This document shows, in pieces, positions 1 to 7,466 of a stretch of DNA of 33,662 nt. Source of the DNA: Planctomycetes bacterium DG_23. Its GTDB lineage: Bacteria; Planctomycetota; DG-23. The position numbers were made by a program, and so were the translations under genes. The stretch covers positions 1 to 33,662 of the forward strand of contig LIZR01000008.1 in NCBI GenBank assembly GCA_001302825.1, read 5' to 3'. A model generated the notes under the pieces. It saw only the letters and a list, made by a program, of their open reading frames with translations, was not told where the DNA came from and ran no database searches. Numbering within the stretch: position 1 is the stretch's first letter; every line of letters begins with the position of its first letter.

Positions 1-902
1 TTGACCAAATGCACCTGAATTTTCTCCCCGGGCAGGACCACCGGCCGTAGGGCGTTGGCCACTTCATTCAAATTGATAGCCTCGACTCCCTGCAGAATTG
101 CCAGTTTAACCAGATTGAAATCGTTGGTGACGATACGGCCGTCAATGTCTTTGGCCACACCTATGAGTTCTGCATCCACAGAGTCATATTGCTGAGTTCC
201 TTCAGTGGGAGCAGGCTTATGCAGGCGCACCTCGACGCGCGGGTTGCTCTGGAGTTTCTGCAGCATATCTAAACCACGCCGGCCGCGGGCTCGTTTCAGA
301 CGGTCCGAAGAATCCGCTATGGTTTGCAGTTCCTGCAGGACCGATTCCGGCACCACCAAGGCATTATCAACGAGGCCCGTGTCCATTATATCGGCCACCC
401 GGCCATCTATAATGACCGAGGTGTCCAGAATAAGAGGCCTGCGGCCTCGAGGCTCCCGGCGAAATTGTACATAGGGAATGACAAAGCGGAAATCCTCCCT
501 GGTTTGGAGGACTATGCTTATGCCTAAATAACAAAAGATTACGATAATGATGATTTGGAGCGGTTCCATCCATTCCGGAGGCACGGGAGCAATCCTTACA
601 ATCTGGCCGGCCAAAAGGGCGAGAATCAACCCCACGATAGTGCCGAAGACAATAGCCACTACGCTGGCAAGGGACTTCTTGGTAAAGACAAAATCTATAA
701 ATATAACTATGCCTGCTAAAAGAATACAAAAGCCCCCGATTAATAAAGGATTTACACTTTTGAGTGGCACAGTAAGTGCAGTAACCGGGGCTGCGTCGTG
801 AGCGTCCTTGTAATATTTATTCAGCATAAGGGCCATAGTGTACCCGGCACCGCCGGCGGCCAAAATGAAAACGGGGCGAAGGATCCACAGTCCTTTACGC
901 AA
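1..902 (-). CDS. PIN/TRAM domain membrane protein (YacL-like), 3' end outside window
   Basis: This is an incomplete gene running off the left edge, so it is absent from the ORF track. About 300 codons are visible. The N-terminus has four hydrophobic segments (about residues 7-27, 51-73, 78-102 and 113-132). A PIN nuclease-like domain starts at about residue 156 and carries the acidic residues expected for metal binding: D160 in LILDTS, D243 in SVDAE and D261 in TNDFNL. The visible end (LPGEKIQV) looks like the start of a TRAM domain. This order, 4 TM then PIN then TRAM, is that of B. subtilis YacL-type proteins, which are presumed membrane-anchored RNases of unclear substrate. The start is a TTG at 900-902, chosen because AAAGGAGGTG lies 7 nt upstream and the hydrophobic segment follows directly. 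It sits 27 nt downstream of the dGTPase-like gene on the same strand. The family assignment is firm; the activity is inferred. Confidence 0.9.
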   Translation of the reverse strand, partial: MRKGLWILRPVFILAAGGAGYTMALMLNKYYKDAHDAAPVTALTVPLKSVNPLLIGGFCILLAGIVIFIDFVFTKKSLASVVAIVFGTIVGLILALLAGQIVRIAPVPPEWMEPLQIIIIVIFCYLGISIVLQTREDFRFVIPYVQFRREPRGRRPLILDTSVIIDGRVADIMDTGLVDNALVVPESVLQELQTIADSSDRLKRARGRRGLDMLQKLQSNPRVEVRLHKPAPTEGTQQYDSVDAELIGVAKDIDGRIVTNDFNLVKLAILQGVEAINLNEVANALRPVVLPGEKIQVHLV

Positions 903-929
903 CTTCTTCACCTCCTTTCTCGCGTCAGA

Positions 930-2081
930 TTATACCCGTTCATAAGGGTCAAAGAGTTTTTTGTACTCATCCAGGGCAAAACGGTCAGTCATACCCGCAA
1001 TATAATCACAGGCCACCCGCTGGGGGCCATCTTCTTTAATGCGCTGCTCGTAAGGGGGCGGAAGTTGGGCCGGATTTCGCACATACTCCTGGAAAAGTTC
1101 CTGGATGAAGCGTTTGGCCTTTTGGGCCATTCTCGTCACCCGATAATGCTTATAGAGATGTTCCAGTAAAAAGGTCTCAATTTCATCCTTTTTGCGCTGC
1201 ACATCCGGACTGAAGGTGACAAGAATTTCTGGCGACTGCCGCACCTCCTCCAGGGAAGCGATTTTGTTTTTCTCTAAGAGGGCGGCGCTGTTTTCCACCA
1301 GGTCGGTCACCTCCCAGTTGATTATGAAGCGAACCGTCTGGATACGGCGCTGACGGGAGTCCAGGTCTCCGTAAGTTTGCGTCACCTTGGCCGCAGCCTC
1401 TTTCCAGAGTTCCATCTCGAGAAGCTCTTCTTCCAGGAGCAGTCCCCCATATAGACCATCATCCAAATCATGAGAGTCGTAGGCTATGGAATCCGATACC
1501 TCTACCACCTGGGCCTCGAGAAGTGGCTGGAGACGAGGCAGAAATTCGGCGGCCACTGGGTGGTCGTGGCGGGTGGTATGTTTGACGATGGATTCTCTCA
1601 CTTCCCAGGTGAGGTTAAGCCCGGGGAACTGAGGATAGCGCCGTTCCAAGAGGTCCACCACACGCAGGGTGTGCAGATTATGCTCAAATCCTCCGTACTG
1701 TTGCATCAGTAGGCGCAGGATATCTTCACCGGCGTGGCCAAAAGGGGTATGGCCCAGGTCGTGGGCCAAAGCCACCGCCTCCACCAAATCTTCATTCAGT
1801 CCCAGGGCCCGGGCGATGATGCGCGCTATCTGGGCTACCTCCATAGTATGGGTGAGTCGGGTGCGGTAATGGTCGCCCTCATGATTAACGAAGACCTGGG
1901 TCTTATATTCCAGGCGGCGAAAGGCCGAGGAATGGATAACGCGGTCGCGGTCGCGCTGGAATGCGGTGCGAAAGGGATGCTCTTCTTCAGCATAGGTACG
2001 GTTATGGCTCGCGCGGCTTTTTGCCGCATAGGGGGCAAGACTGTCCATTTCCCTTTCTTCTATCTCTTGGCGCATTAGCAT
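930..2081 (-). CDS. dGTPase-like HD-domain triphosphohydrolase
   Basis: This belongs to the deoxyguanosinetriphosphate triphosphohydrolase-like family (type 2), which removes triphosphate from dNTPs in the cytoplasm. The HD metal-binding residues are visible: H78 in RLTHTMEV, H107-D108 in AHDLGHTPFGH, and a downstream Asp in SIAYDSHDLDD. The N-terminal SPYA-like start, the FRTAFQRDRDR stretch and the FRRLEYKTQVF stretch are typical of the family. The ORF track starts at 2264, but that extension reads through the HIT gene in another frame. I place the start at the ATG at 2081 (383 aa), 4 nt after the HIT stop, giving MLMRQEIEERE, which matches the family N-terminus. An ATG two codons later is equally possible. 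The close spacing suggests one transcript with HIT and translational coupling. Substrate preference cannot be read from the sequence. Confidence 0.93.
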   Translation of the reverse strand: MLMRQEIEEREMDSLAPYAAKSRASHNRTYAEEEHPFRTAFQRDRDRVIHSSAFRRLEYKTQVFVNHEGDHYRTRLTHTMEVAQIARIIARALGLNEDLVEAVALAHDLGHTPFGHAGEDILRLLMQQYGGFEHNLHTLRVVDLLERRYPQFPGLNLTWEVRESIVKHTTRHDHPVAAEFLPRLQPLLEAQVVEVSDSIAYDSHDLDDGLYGGLLLEEELLEMELWKEAAAKVTQTYGDLDSRQRRIQTVRFIINWEVTDLVENSAALLEKNKIASLEEVRQSPEILVTFSPDVQRKKDEIETFLLEHLYKHYRVTRMAQKAKRFIQELFQEYVRNPAQLPPPYEQRIKEDGPQRVACDYIAGMTDRFALDEYKKLFDPYERV

Positions 2082-2085
2082 AGCT

Positions 2086-2589
2086 TTACCCACGGCCAGT
2101 GTCTTTTTCCAGGGCCTGACGCAGGCGCCGGTAGAGCGCTGAGAGGGATTCAGGAATAACCTTGGCATCCCCGATAACAGGCATAAAATTGGTATCCCCC
2201 TCCCAGCGAGGGACGATGTGTATATGAAGATGTTCCAGAAGACCGGCGCCAGCGGCGCGTCCAAAATTCAGCCCTATATTGAATCCGTCAGGGTTCATAA
2301 CCGATTTCAAAAGTAGTTGCATCTTGCACACAGCATCAAAGAGGCCGAGCAGTTCCTCCCGGGTTAAGTCAGAAAGTTCGGCCTTATGCTCGATGGGAGC
2401 GATGAGCAGATGGCCGTTAGTATAAGGAAAGCGGTTGCAGATGGCGAAACAATATGGGGTGCGCCAGAGGACGAGGTTTTGAGCATCCTGGCTGGATTCG
2501 GCGCCGATAGCATCGCACAGGAAGCACTCGTCTTCTCTTATCTGGTCAATATATTGCATTCGCCAGGGAGCCCAGAGATTTTTAGCCAA
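2086..2589 (-). CDS. HIT family nucleotide hydrolase/transferase
   Basis: This is a histidine-triad protein of 167 aa. The triad HLHIHIVP (H120, H122, H124) is intact, and H122 would be the usual nucleophile. The N-terminal NLWAPWRMQYI and the CFLC pair (C22, C25) are typical of the bacterial and archaeal subgroup related to Ap4A phosphorylase/GalT-like HIT proteins, where the cysteines help bind zinc. Members act on nucleoside phosphoramidates or dinucleoside polyphosphates in the cytoplasm. The start is a TTG (2587-2589) preceded by AAAGGAGG with about 9 nt spacing. It lies between fmdB-like (21 nt upstream) and dGTPase-like (4 nt downstream) genes, so a nucleotide-housekeeping operon is plausible. 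The exact substrate is not known. Confidence 0.93.
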   Translation of the reverse strand: MAKNLWAPWRMQYIDQIREDECFLCDAIGAESSQDAQNLVLWRTPYCFAICNRFPYTNGHLLIAPIEHKAELSDLTREELLGLFDAVCKMQLLLKSVMNPDGFNIGLNFGRAAGAGLLEHLHIHIVPRWEGDTNFMPVIGDAKVIPESLSALYRRLRQALEKDTGRG

Positions 2590-2610
2590 ACTAATGGTCC
2601 TCCTTTGAGG

Positions 2611-2829
2611 CTATTTTAACGAACAGGTAGAGCAAGTAGTGGCCGAGCAGGTGCTGCAGGCAGAAGAGGAAGACTTGCTTCCAGCGCCTATTCCAAAAGA
2701 GGAAAATTTGCGCCTGGTGGAACGACCACCGCAGCCCGGACAAGTCGGCCTTTTTCCCTCGCCGGCGTTTCTAAATAGAACCTCGAAGACCCGTCCGCAT
2801 TTTCCACATTCAAATTCGTATAGGGGCAT
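2611..2829 (-). CDS. FmdB family zinc-ribbon protein
   Basis: This small protein (72 aa) starts MPLYEFECGKCGRVFE and has a second pair CPGCGG, the two CxxC knuckles of the FmdB/putative regulatory zinc-ribbon family. The C-terminal tail is rich in serine and in Cys pairs (ACSTCSATTCSTC), as is common in this family. The name comes from a proposed regulator of formamidase genes, but for most members no function is established. It lies 12 nt downstream of the LysM/LytM lipoprotein gene and 21 nt upstream of the HIT gene on the same strand, so it is probably cotranscribed with them. Confidence 0.9.
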   Translation of the reverse strand: MPLYEFECGKCGRVFEVLFRNAGEGKRPTCPGCGGRSTRRKFSSFGIGAGSKSSSSACSTCSATTCSTCSLK

Positions 2830-2841
2830 CTTTCTTTCCGA

Positions 2842-3624
2842 TTAGGGCAAAAATTTCAAGGGGTCGGCCGAGCGGCCCTCTTGAAATATACGAAAATGAA
2901 GCCGCGGCCCTTGCGCCCGGCCCGACTGACCTACCGCGGCTATTTTTTGGCCTCGGCTAACGCGCTCCCCTTCGCTAACCTCAACACTTTCCAGATAGCC
3001 GTAGAGCGAATTTAACCTCCCGCCGTGGTCAATAATAATCACCTTACCCAAGCCTCGCCAGGCCGTATGAGTAAATGTTACCACCCCATCGGCCGCAGCC
3101 ACAACCGCAGTTCCCTTTGCGGCTTCAATCTCCAGCGCCCGGGAAGTAAGGCCTCCTTCTTTTTGGCCGAAACGCACCACCACACGCCCTCTTACCGGCC
3201 AGATAAAGCCCGTCGGCCCGCTCCGGGGAGAAGTAGGGGGTGGCGGCGTAGCGGGTTCGGGTTCTCTTGCGCTCGGTCGGCGGCTCTCTTTTGCTTCAGG
3301 GATAAAAAGGAGCTCGCCAATCTCCAGGGTTCTGGGCGGCGAGCCCAGGGCATTTGCCCGGGCTATCTCTTCTACGCCAACCCCATACCGCTGGTAAAGG
3401 GCCCACAGAGTATCGCCTTTTTCGACCCGATGATAGATTCCCTTGGTTTCCCGCGGCCTCAGAAAGTCAAGTTCCTCGGCCAGGGAAGGGGGCACAGGCT
3501 CAAGCGGCGACGCGGCCTTACAGCCCACAAGTAAACTTGCGATCAACAATACCGCTAAATAGCGCACTATTTTTTTTCTATTCACCAGGGCCAACTTCTG
3601 CGCGTCGTATCCATCGATAACCAA
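2842..3624 (-). CDS. LysM + degenerate LytM (M23) lipoprotein, NlpD/EnvC-like
   Basis: This is a predicted envelope lipoprotein of 260 aa. The lipobox LLVGC follows a hydrophobic stretch (YLAVLLIASLLVG). A LysM peptidoglycan-binding domain follows (HRVEKGDTLWALYQRYGVG), then a proline-rich linker and an M23/LytM fold. The LytM zinc ligands are mostly lost: the usual HxGxD region reads SRALEI, the YAH position reads YGY, and the HLHF motif reads RLHF. This points to a non-catalytic activator like NlpD or EnvC, which switch on cell-wall amidases during division, not to an active endopeptidase. The ORF track starts at 3729 inside the upstream gene. I choose the TTG at 3622-3624 because ACGGAGGG lies 5 nt upstream in the gap after the previous gene. 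The activator role is inferred from the missing ligands. Confidence 0.85.
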   Translation of the reverse strand: MVIDGYDAQKLALVNRKKIVRYLAVLLIASLLVGCKAASPLEPVPPSLAEELDFLRPRETKGIYHRVEKGDTLWALYQRYGVGVEEIARANALGSPPRTLEIGELLFIPEAKESRRPSAREPEPATPPPPTSPRSGPTGFIWPVRGRVVVRFGQKEGGLTSRALEIEAAKGTAVVAAADGVVTFTHTAWRGLGKVIIIDHGGRLNSLYGYLESVEVSEGERVSRGQKIAAVGQSGRAQGPRLHFRIFQEGRSADPLKFLP

Positions 3625-3653
3625 GAAACCCTCCGTAACTGAAGATGTGCGGC

Positions 3654-4214
3654 CTATACAGCGCCCGTCGGTGCATACAGGAGTTTTCTCCATCGCTCGG
3701 CATCTTCTACACCAAACCCCAAGCGCCACTCGTTAGAGACTGTTTGAGGTACTGTAAGTTCAAAGAAGAGAGTCCTACCCCAGTAGGGACGACCATTATA
3801 ATAGCGGTGTTCCCTTATAGCGGAGATTTTCCGCAGAGGAACTAAAAATTCTCTCCTTAAAAGGGGCTTGATGACCAACCGGTCAGGACTTATCTGTACG
3901 ATGCCGGGGGTTTCCCAAATGCCATAAACCACTACACAAGGCGACCGCAGCAACGCACCCCCGGGCAGTTTTTTGCTAACCTTTTGGACCAAAAGACGCA
4001 CGCCAAAACTTGTCAGCAACGCTACGGCCAAAGCGGAGGCCGGCAGAATGGACCACCACAAAGTAATGGATGGAACCTGGCCCCAAGCCAAATAGCCAAC
4101 CACCAAAAGTACAGCAAGGAGCAAGCATATCCCCACCAACACATAAAAAATAAATCTATACGGGTGTGACCACGGCACCACCCAAACTCCCCAGAAACCA
4201 GGTTTATCAGCCAT
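3654..4214 (-). CDS. Membrane protein of unknown function with PH-like C-terminal domain
   Basis: I do not recognise this protein of 186 aa. It has two hydrophobic segments, about residues 20-45 (FIFYVLVGICLLLAVLLVV) and 52-75 (ILPASALAVALLTS). A soluble beta-rich C-terminal half follows, with alternating hydrophobic residues (IVQISPDRLVIKPLL, FLVPLRKISAIRE) that resembles bacterial PH-like domains of membrane proteins. It lies 29 nt upstream of the LysM/LytM lipoprotein gene and just downstream of tRNA-Gly on the same strand, so an envelope role is possible but unproven. The PH-like call is only a visual impression. Confidence 0.75.
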   Translation of the reverse strand: MADKPGFWGVWVVPWSHPYRFIFYVLVGICLLLAVLLVVGYLAWGQVPSITLWWSILPASALAVALLTSFGVRLLVQKVSKKLPGGALLRSPCVVVYGIWETPGIVQISPDRLVIKPLLRREFLVPLRKISAIREHRYYNGRPYWGRTLFFELTVPQTVSNEWRLGFGVEDAERWRKLLYAPTGAV

Positions 4215-4283
4215 ATTCCTTGCCCTTAGACCTTCTACTTATCTTCCCAGCAATACTTCAGCGGCTCAATAAGACTTATCAAG

Positions 4284-4355
4284 AGCGGGCGATGGGATTC
4301 GAACCCACGACATTCGGCTTGGGAAGCCGACATTCTACCCCTGAATTACGCCCGC
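4284..4355 (-). tRNA. tRNA-Gly (anticodon CCC)
   Basis: Read on the minus strand, GCGGGCG pairs with CGCCCGC as the acceptor stem. The anticodon arm is TCGGC-TTCCCAA-GCCGA, giving anticodon CCC. The T arm is GTGGG-TTCGAAT-CCCAT. The discriminator is T and the CCA end is not encoded. It lies between a small hypothetical gene and the membrane protein gene, all on the minus strand, so it may be processed from a longer transcript started at the promoter near 4790. Confidence 0.96.
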
Positions 4356-4366
4356 CCCCCAATCTG

Positions 4367-4675
4367 CTATTCTGAATAACTTTTTATTACGGTGGCCTCG
4401 GAGACCGCAGGGAAGGTGCGTTCCAGAAGCACCCCCAGTTCATTGGCGAAATCTGCCGCCTCGGCGTCAAAGAGGCGTATCTCGCCGGAGGTAGTGGCGA
4501 AACTTTCCACCCGCACCAATAAATGAAGTTTCCTCTGCGGTTCCATCTTATGCACATCAAAAGTGGTTCTGGCCCAGCCGGTCTCCAGTAGCCTGAAGCC
4601 ATATTTCTCACAAAGACCGTTAAGAATACCCCTCAGTTTATCGTTATCGGATTTGGTCTGGCTTACCTTCACCAT
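4367..4675 (-). CDS. Small hypothetical protein
   Basis: I do not recognise this protein of 102 aa. It is soluble, mixed alpha/beta and slightly acidic at the C-terminus, with no signal peptide or cysteine cluster. The ORF track extends to a TTG at 4690. I prefer the internal ATG at 4675 because GAGG lies 9 nt upstream and it leaves a clean start MVKVSQTK. It is the first gene of the minus-strand block, 87 nt downstream of a consensus promoter, and tRNA-Gly follows it after 11 nt. Function is unknown. Confidence 0.7.
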   Translation of the reverse strand: MVKVSQTKSDNDKLRGILNGLCEKYGFRLLETGWARTTFDVHKMEPQRKLHLLVRVESFATTSGEIRLFDAEAADFANELGVLLERTFPAVSEATVIKSYSE

Positions 4676-4761
4676 AGATTGACGCCTCAACTTTCATAAG
4701 TCTTTGAATATCAAGAATTTGAGAAAAAGTAACTTCATCTCTTTGAATGCCAATTGCCAAA

Positions 4762-4790
4762 ATAATAACCCTTCCAATTATAACTGTCAA
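4762..4790 (-). promoter_or_regulatory. Sigma-70 promoter for the minus-strand block
   Basis: On the minus strand the sequence has TTGACA (4785-4790), a 17-nt spacer, and TATTAT (4762-4767). It would transcribe the small hypothetical gene, tRNA-Gly and probably the genes below 4214. The leader would be about 80 nt. It is divergent from the promoter at 4960-4988. Confidence 0.8.
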
Positions 4791-4928
4791 GGGGAATTTG
4801 AGGAAAAACATTTGTTATTTGAAGGACTTATCATCCTTTAGCCGCATATCCACTTTTTTCCATCGGGCCCATTTTGAGAGGGAACATTTGTGCAAAAATT
4901 TTGCCTCAAAACCCCGGGAAATTGGAGC

Positions 4929-4950
4929 GCGGCTTTGGAGGGAGAGCCGC
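4929..4950. promoter_or_regulatory. Inverted repeat just upstream of a promoter
   Basis: GCGGCT (4929-4934) and AGCCGC (4945-4950) form a perfect 6-bp inverted repeat with a 10-nt centre. It ends 9 nt before the -35 box at 4960. It could be an operator site for the glycosyltransferase promoter. It has no following T-run, so it is not an intrinsic terminator for plus-strand transcription. Confidence 0.45.
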
Positions 4951-4959
4951 CGAAATTAG

Positions 4960-4988
4960 TTGACTTTCGAGGCCTAAGTTATTATAAT
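4960..4988 (+). promoter_or_regulatory. Sigma-70 promoter for the glycosyltransferase operon
   Basis: TTGACT (4960-4965), a 17-nt spacer and a perfect TATAAT (4983-4988). The first start codon downstream is at 5079, which leaves a leader of roughly 85 nt containing a strong hairpin. It probably drives the plus-strand run from 5079 to about 9597. Confidence 0.88.
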
Positions 4989-5016
4989 ATCATTGTTTGA
5001 GAATAGATGCTGTTGC

Positions 5017-5055
5017 CGCTTCCGCTTGCCTTTCGGTATAGGTAGGGCGGAAGCG
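5017..5055 (+). other. Strong hairpin in the mRNA leader of the glycosyltransferase
   Basis: CGCTTCCGC (5017-5025) pairs perfectly with GCGGAAGCG (5047-5055). Inner bases TGCCT and AGGTA can extend the stem after a small bulge. It lies wholly inside the leader and ends 23 nt before the start codon. No T-run follows, so it is not a standard terminator; it may protect the 5' end or control translation. Confidence 0.7.
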
Positions 5056-5078
5056 AATAAGGAAGTCGAGAGGGAAGG

Positions 5079-6305
5079 ATGGTCTTTCTGGGGGCAATGA
5101 CCTTACAGCGCTATTTGCACCTGGTTTACTTTTTCGCTTTCTTGATTGTCTGGTGGAGTTATTGCGGGTACCTTTTATTTTTGCTCATATTTGCCCGGGG
5201 AAATAATAAAAAGAGGGGTAGAGAGGCGGCAAGTGGAGGCTTGCCCACCGTGGCCATTTTGGTGCCTTTCTATAATGAGGAAAAGCTCATAAAGAAAAAG
5301 GTGGAGAACTTAGCCGGGCTCGATTATGACCCGGAAAGGATGGAAGTCTTCTTTTTAGACGGTATGTCCACCGACGCCTCCGTTCAAATAATTGAAGAAA
5401 GCATAAGGAATAGGCCCAATTTCACCTGCCTCCAGACCAACCAGCGGGGCAAGATTAACCAACTCAATTTTCTGCTTCCGGAGGTTGATGCCGATATAAT
5501 CGTGAATACCGATGCGGACGGACTTATGGAAAAAGACGCGCTTTTGAAGATGGTGGAGGAGTTCCGCCAGGGCGAGGAGGTCGCGGTAGTGGGGGCGTTG
5601 GTTTCACCTGTGGAAACGATAGATGAAGAGATGGAGCACTGGTATGCCCAGAACCGGGCGCGCATATTGGAGACCCGGGTAGCCTCAGCCTCGACCGTGA
5701 TCGGAACTTGTTACGGCTTCAGGAAGGGTCTCATTGAGCGATTCCCCGAAGATGTGGTAGCAGACGATGTATATACCACCCTCGTTGCCAGCGCTCAGGG
5801 CAAAAAGGCAGTCTACTCCCACAACGCCTGGGCCTGGGAGATGAGGGCGGCTAATTCCCTGCGCGAGATGTTTCGCCACAAGTTCCGCAAGTCCCACGCA
5901 GTAATTAAGGAGCTGGCGAGGTTTCTGCCGATGGTCTCCAAGATGAAAGGCCTGTACAGGATTATATTTTTGACGAAGTTTTTGCAGCAGATAGTGGTGC
6001 CCTGGGCACTTATTCTATTTTTGGTGCTCCTGATAGTGCTTTTGGTGCGGCCGCCTCGCTATGAAATAGAAATCTCATACTTTATGTTTGTGCTCTTTTT
6101 GCCCTGGGTCTATATGGCCAACAAAATCTTATCCGAGATAAAACTTACGGGCAAGGAGCCGCCGGGAAGGTCCCGGCTGATCATTAAGGCCTTTCTCATA
6201 GGAAATTTATGCCTGGTAGCCGCAGGTCTGGCTTATCCCTTTTACCGGCAAAAAAGCCGCTACCGGAAAGTGAGTCAATCGGTTCTTGAAGGGTCTCGGT
6301 TTTGA
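5079..6305 (+). CDS. Membrane glycosyltransferase, family 2
   Basis: This processive-type GT2 enzyme (408 aa) would transfer a sugar from a nucleotide donor at the inner face of the membrane. One TM segment lies at about residues 12-39. The GT-A domain follows, with VPFYNEE near 62-68, DGMSTD at 94-99 and the metal-binding DADG at 145-148. A VADDVYT motif near 228 supplies the likely catalytic acid. Three further TM segments occupy about residues 300-395. The layout resembles poly-N-acetylglucosamine or cellulose synthase-like enzymes, but the usual QxxRW is not obvious; the corresponding stretch reads HKFRKSHAV. The start ATG has AGAGGGAAGG just upstream; an ATG at codon 7 is an alternative. 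A strong promoter and a hairpin leader precede it. The product polysaccharide or lipid is unknown. Confidence 0.9.
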   Translation: MVFLGAMTLQRYLHLVYFFAFLIVWWSYCGYLLFLLIFARGNNKKRGREAASGGLPTVAILVPFYNEEKLIKKKVENLAGLDYDPERMEVFFLDGMSTDASVQIIEESIRNRPNFTCLQTNQRGKINQLNFLLPEVDADIIVNTDADGLMEKDALLKMVEEFRQGEEVAVVGALVSPVETIDEEMEHWYAQNRARILETRVASASTVIGTCYGFRKGLIERFPEDVVADDVYTTLVASAQGKKAVYSHNAWAWEMRAANSLREMFRHKFRKSHAVIKELARFLPMVSKMKGLYRIIFLTKFLQQIVVPWALILFLVLLIVLLVRPPRYEIEISYFMFVLFLPWVYMANKILSEIKLTGKEPPGRSRLIIKAFLIGNLCLVAAGLAYPFYRQKSRYRKVSQSVLEGSRF

Positions 6306-6328
6306 GGAGGACATAGCAAAAGCACAGT

Positions 6329-6355
6329 GCCAAGGGATGGCAGAAATCCTTTGGC
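6329..6355 (+). other. Hairpin between glycosyltransferase and radical SAM gene
   Basis: GCCAAGGGAT (6329-6338) and ATCCTTTGGC (6346-6355) form a 10-bp stem with one G-T pair and a 7-nt loop. It lies in the 97-nt gap between two same-strand genes, without a T-run. It could be an mRNA processing or stability element that lets the two genes be expressed at different levels. Confidence 0.55.
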
Positions 6356-6402
6356 CCGCAGATTTTGAGAAGCGGAAAGTGAGTGGCTGACGGAGTTAAG
6401 GT

Positions 6403-7464
6403 ATGGGTTGGCGCAAAAAACTCTCATTTGGTTGGGCTTTAGTCAAGGCCCGGGCCTTAGGGGAAATCCGCCCCTTATTCGTACAGATTTCGGTCACCAA
6501 TCGGTGCAACGCCCGCTGCCATTATTGCGATTATCGGGAGCGCTACTCCGAGGAACTGTCCACAGAAGAATTGTTCCACATCATTGACCAACTTGCCGAA
6601 CTGGGCACCAAGCGCATATTCCTCTGGGGCGGCGAGCCGCTCGTTCGCAATGATATAGGCCGGATTATAAATTACATTCGCCAAAAGGGTATTCACTGCG
6701 GGCTCAATACCAATGGTTATTTGGTGCCGCAAAAAATAGAGGAAATAAAAAATCTCAATCAAATTACCCTGAGCATAGACGGAGACAAAAAGGCCCACGA
6801 CGCCAATCGTGAGCCTGGCTCTTATGATAAAGCGATTGAGGCGGTTAAAGTGGTCAGGGCCGCCGGAATTCCCCTTTACACCTGCGTCCCCCTTACCAAA
6901 TATAATGTAAGCGACTATCAAATAGATTATATGCTGGATGAAGCCGAAAAATATGGCTATAGCGTAGGCATTATTATCCTCAAGCACCCTACGGAAATTT
7001 TGCGCAACGCTTGGAAGTATATGGCCTCCGATGACCAGGTACGCCACGCCCTGCGCAAGGTAATCCGGGAGAAGAAGAAGGGAAGACCCACACATTTTTC
7101 CACTTTAAGTTACTGCGATAGTCTGGCCTGGCCGGACTATTCAATACAACGGATTATGGCCGATGAAGACATCAAGACCATTACGGATAGCCGCAATGTA
7201 AGAGGGCCTAAATGCTGGGCCGGGAGACTGAGTTTTCTCATAGATACCAACGGTGATGTTTACCCTTGTGCTGCAAGCACTGTAGCCACAATGCGCCATA
7301 TAAACGCCCTGGATGTGGGGGTGAAGCGCGCCCTGGAATATGTCTCCAAGCACAACTGCCAGGCCTGCTTTACCCCTTGCCGCATAGAATATAATTATCT
7401 TTTGTCCTTAAACCCCCGCGTGCTTCTTAATCTCGCCCGCTCCTATTATGAGACAGGGTATTAA
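6403..7464 (+). CDS. Radical SAM/SPASM domain protein
   Basis: This radical SAM enzyme (353 aa) has the cluster motif CNARCHYC (C35, C39, C42), followed by the SAM-binding GGEP at 76-79. The C-terminal part has further cysteines in KCWAGRL, VYPCAAS and HNCQACFTPC, the pattern of a SPASM-type auxiliary iron-sulfur domain. Families with this layout modify peptides or small molecules, for example PqqE, sulfatase maturases and mycofactocin enzymes. No precursor peptide is visible next to it. It sits between a membrane glycosyltransferase and serA on one strand, so a role in envelope glycan or lipid modification is as likely as peptide modification. The start ATG has CGGAG about 8 nt upstream. The substrate is unknown. 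Confidence 0.9.
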   Translation: MGWRKKLSFGWALVKARALGEIRPLFVQISVTNRCNARCHYCDYRERYSEELSTEELFHIIDQLAELGTKRIFLWGGEPLVRNDIGRIINYIRQKGIHCGLNTNGYLVPQKIEEIKNLNQITLSIDGDKKAHDANREPGSYDKAIEAVKVVRAAGIPLYTCVPLTKYNVSDYQIDYMLDEAEKYGYSVGIIILKHPTEILRNAWKYMASDDQVRHALRKVIREKKKGRPTHFSTLSYCDSLAWPDYSIQRIMADEDIKTITDSRNVRGPKCWAGRLSFLIDTNGDVYPCAASTVATMRHINALDVGVKRALEYVSKHNCQACFTPCRIEYNYLLSLNPRVLLNLARSYYETGY

Positions 7465-7466
7465 CT

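Noticed and set aside
367-729. 120-aa minus-strand ORF
   Set aside because: It is an out-of-frame shadow of the PIN/TRAM gene, whose real frame is open from 902 to the window edge and shows TM segments and the PIN domain.
2082-2264. N-terminal extension of the dGTPase-like ORF in the track
   Set aside because: It overlaps the HIT gene in another frame and is not like the family N-terminus; the start at 2081 fits better.
4747-4959. 70-aa plus-strand ORF in the 4.7-5.0 kb gap
   Set aside because: It spans two divergent promoters, lacks a ribosome binding site and has no recognisable protein character.
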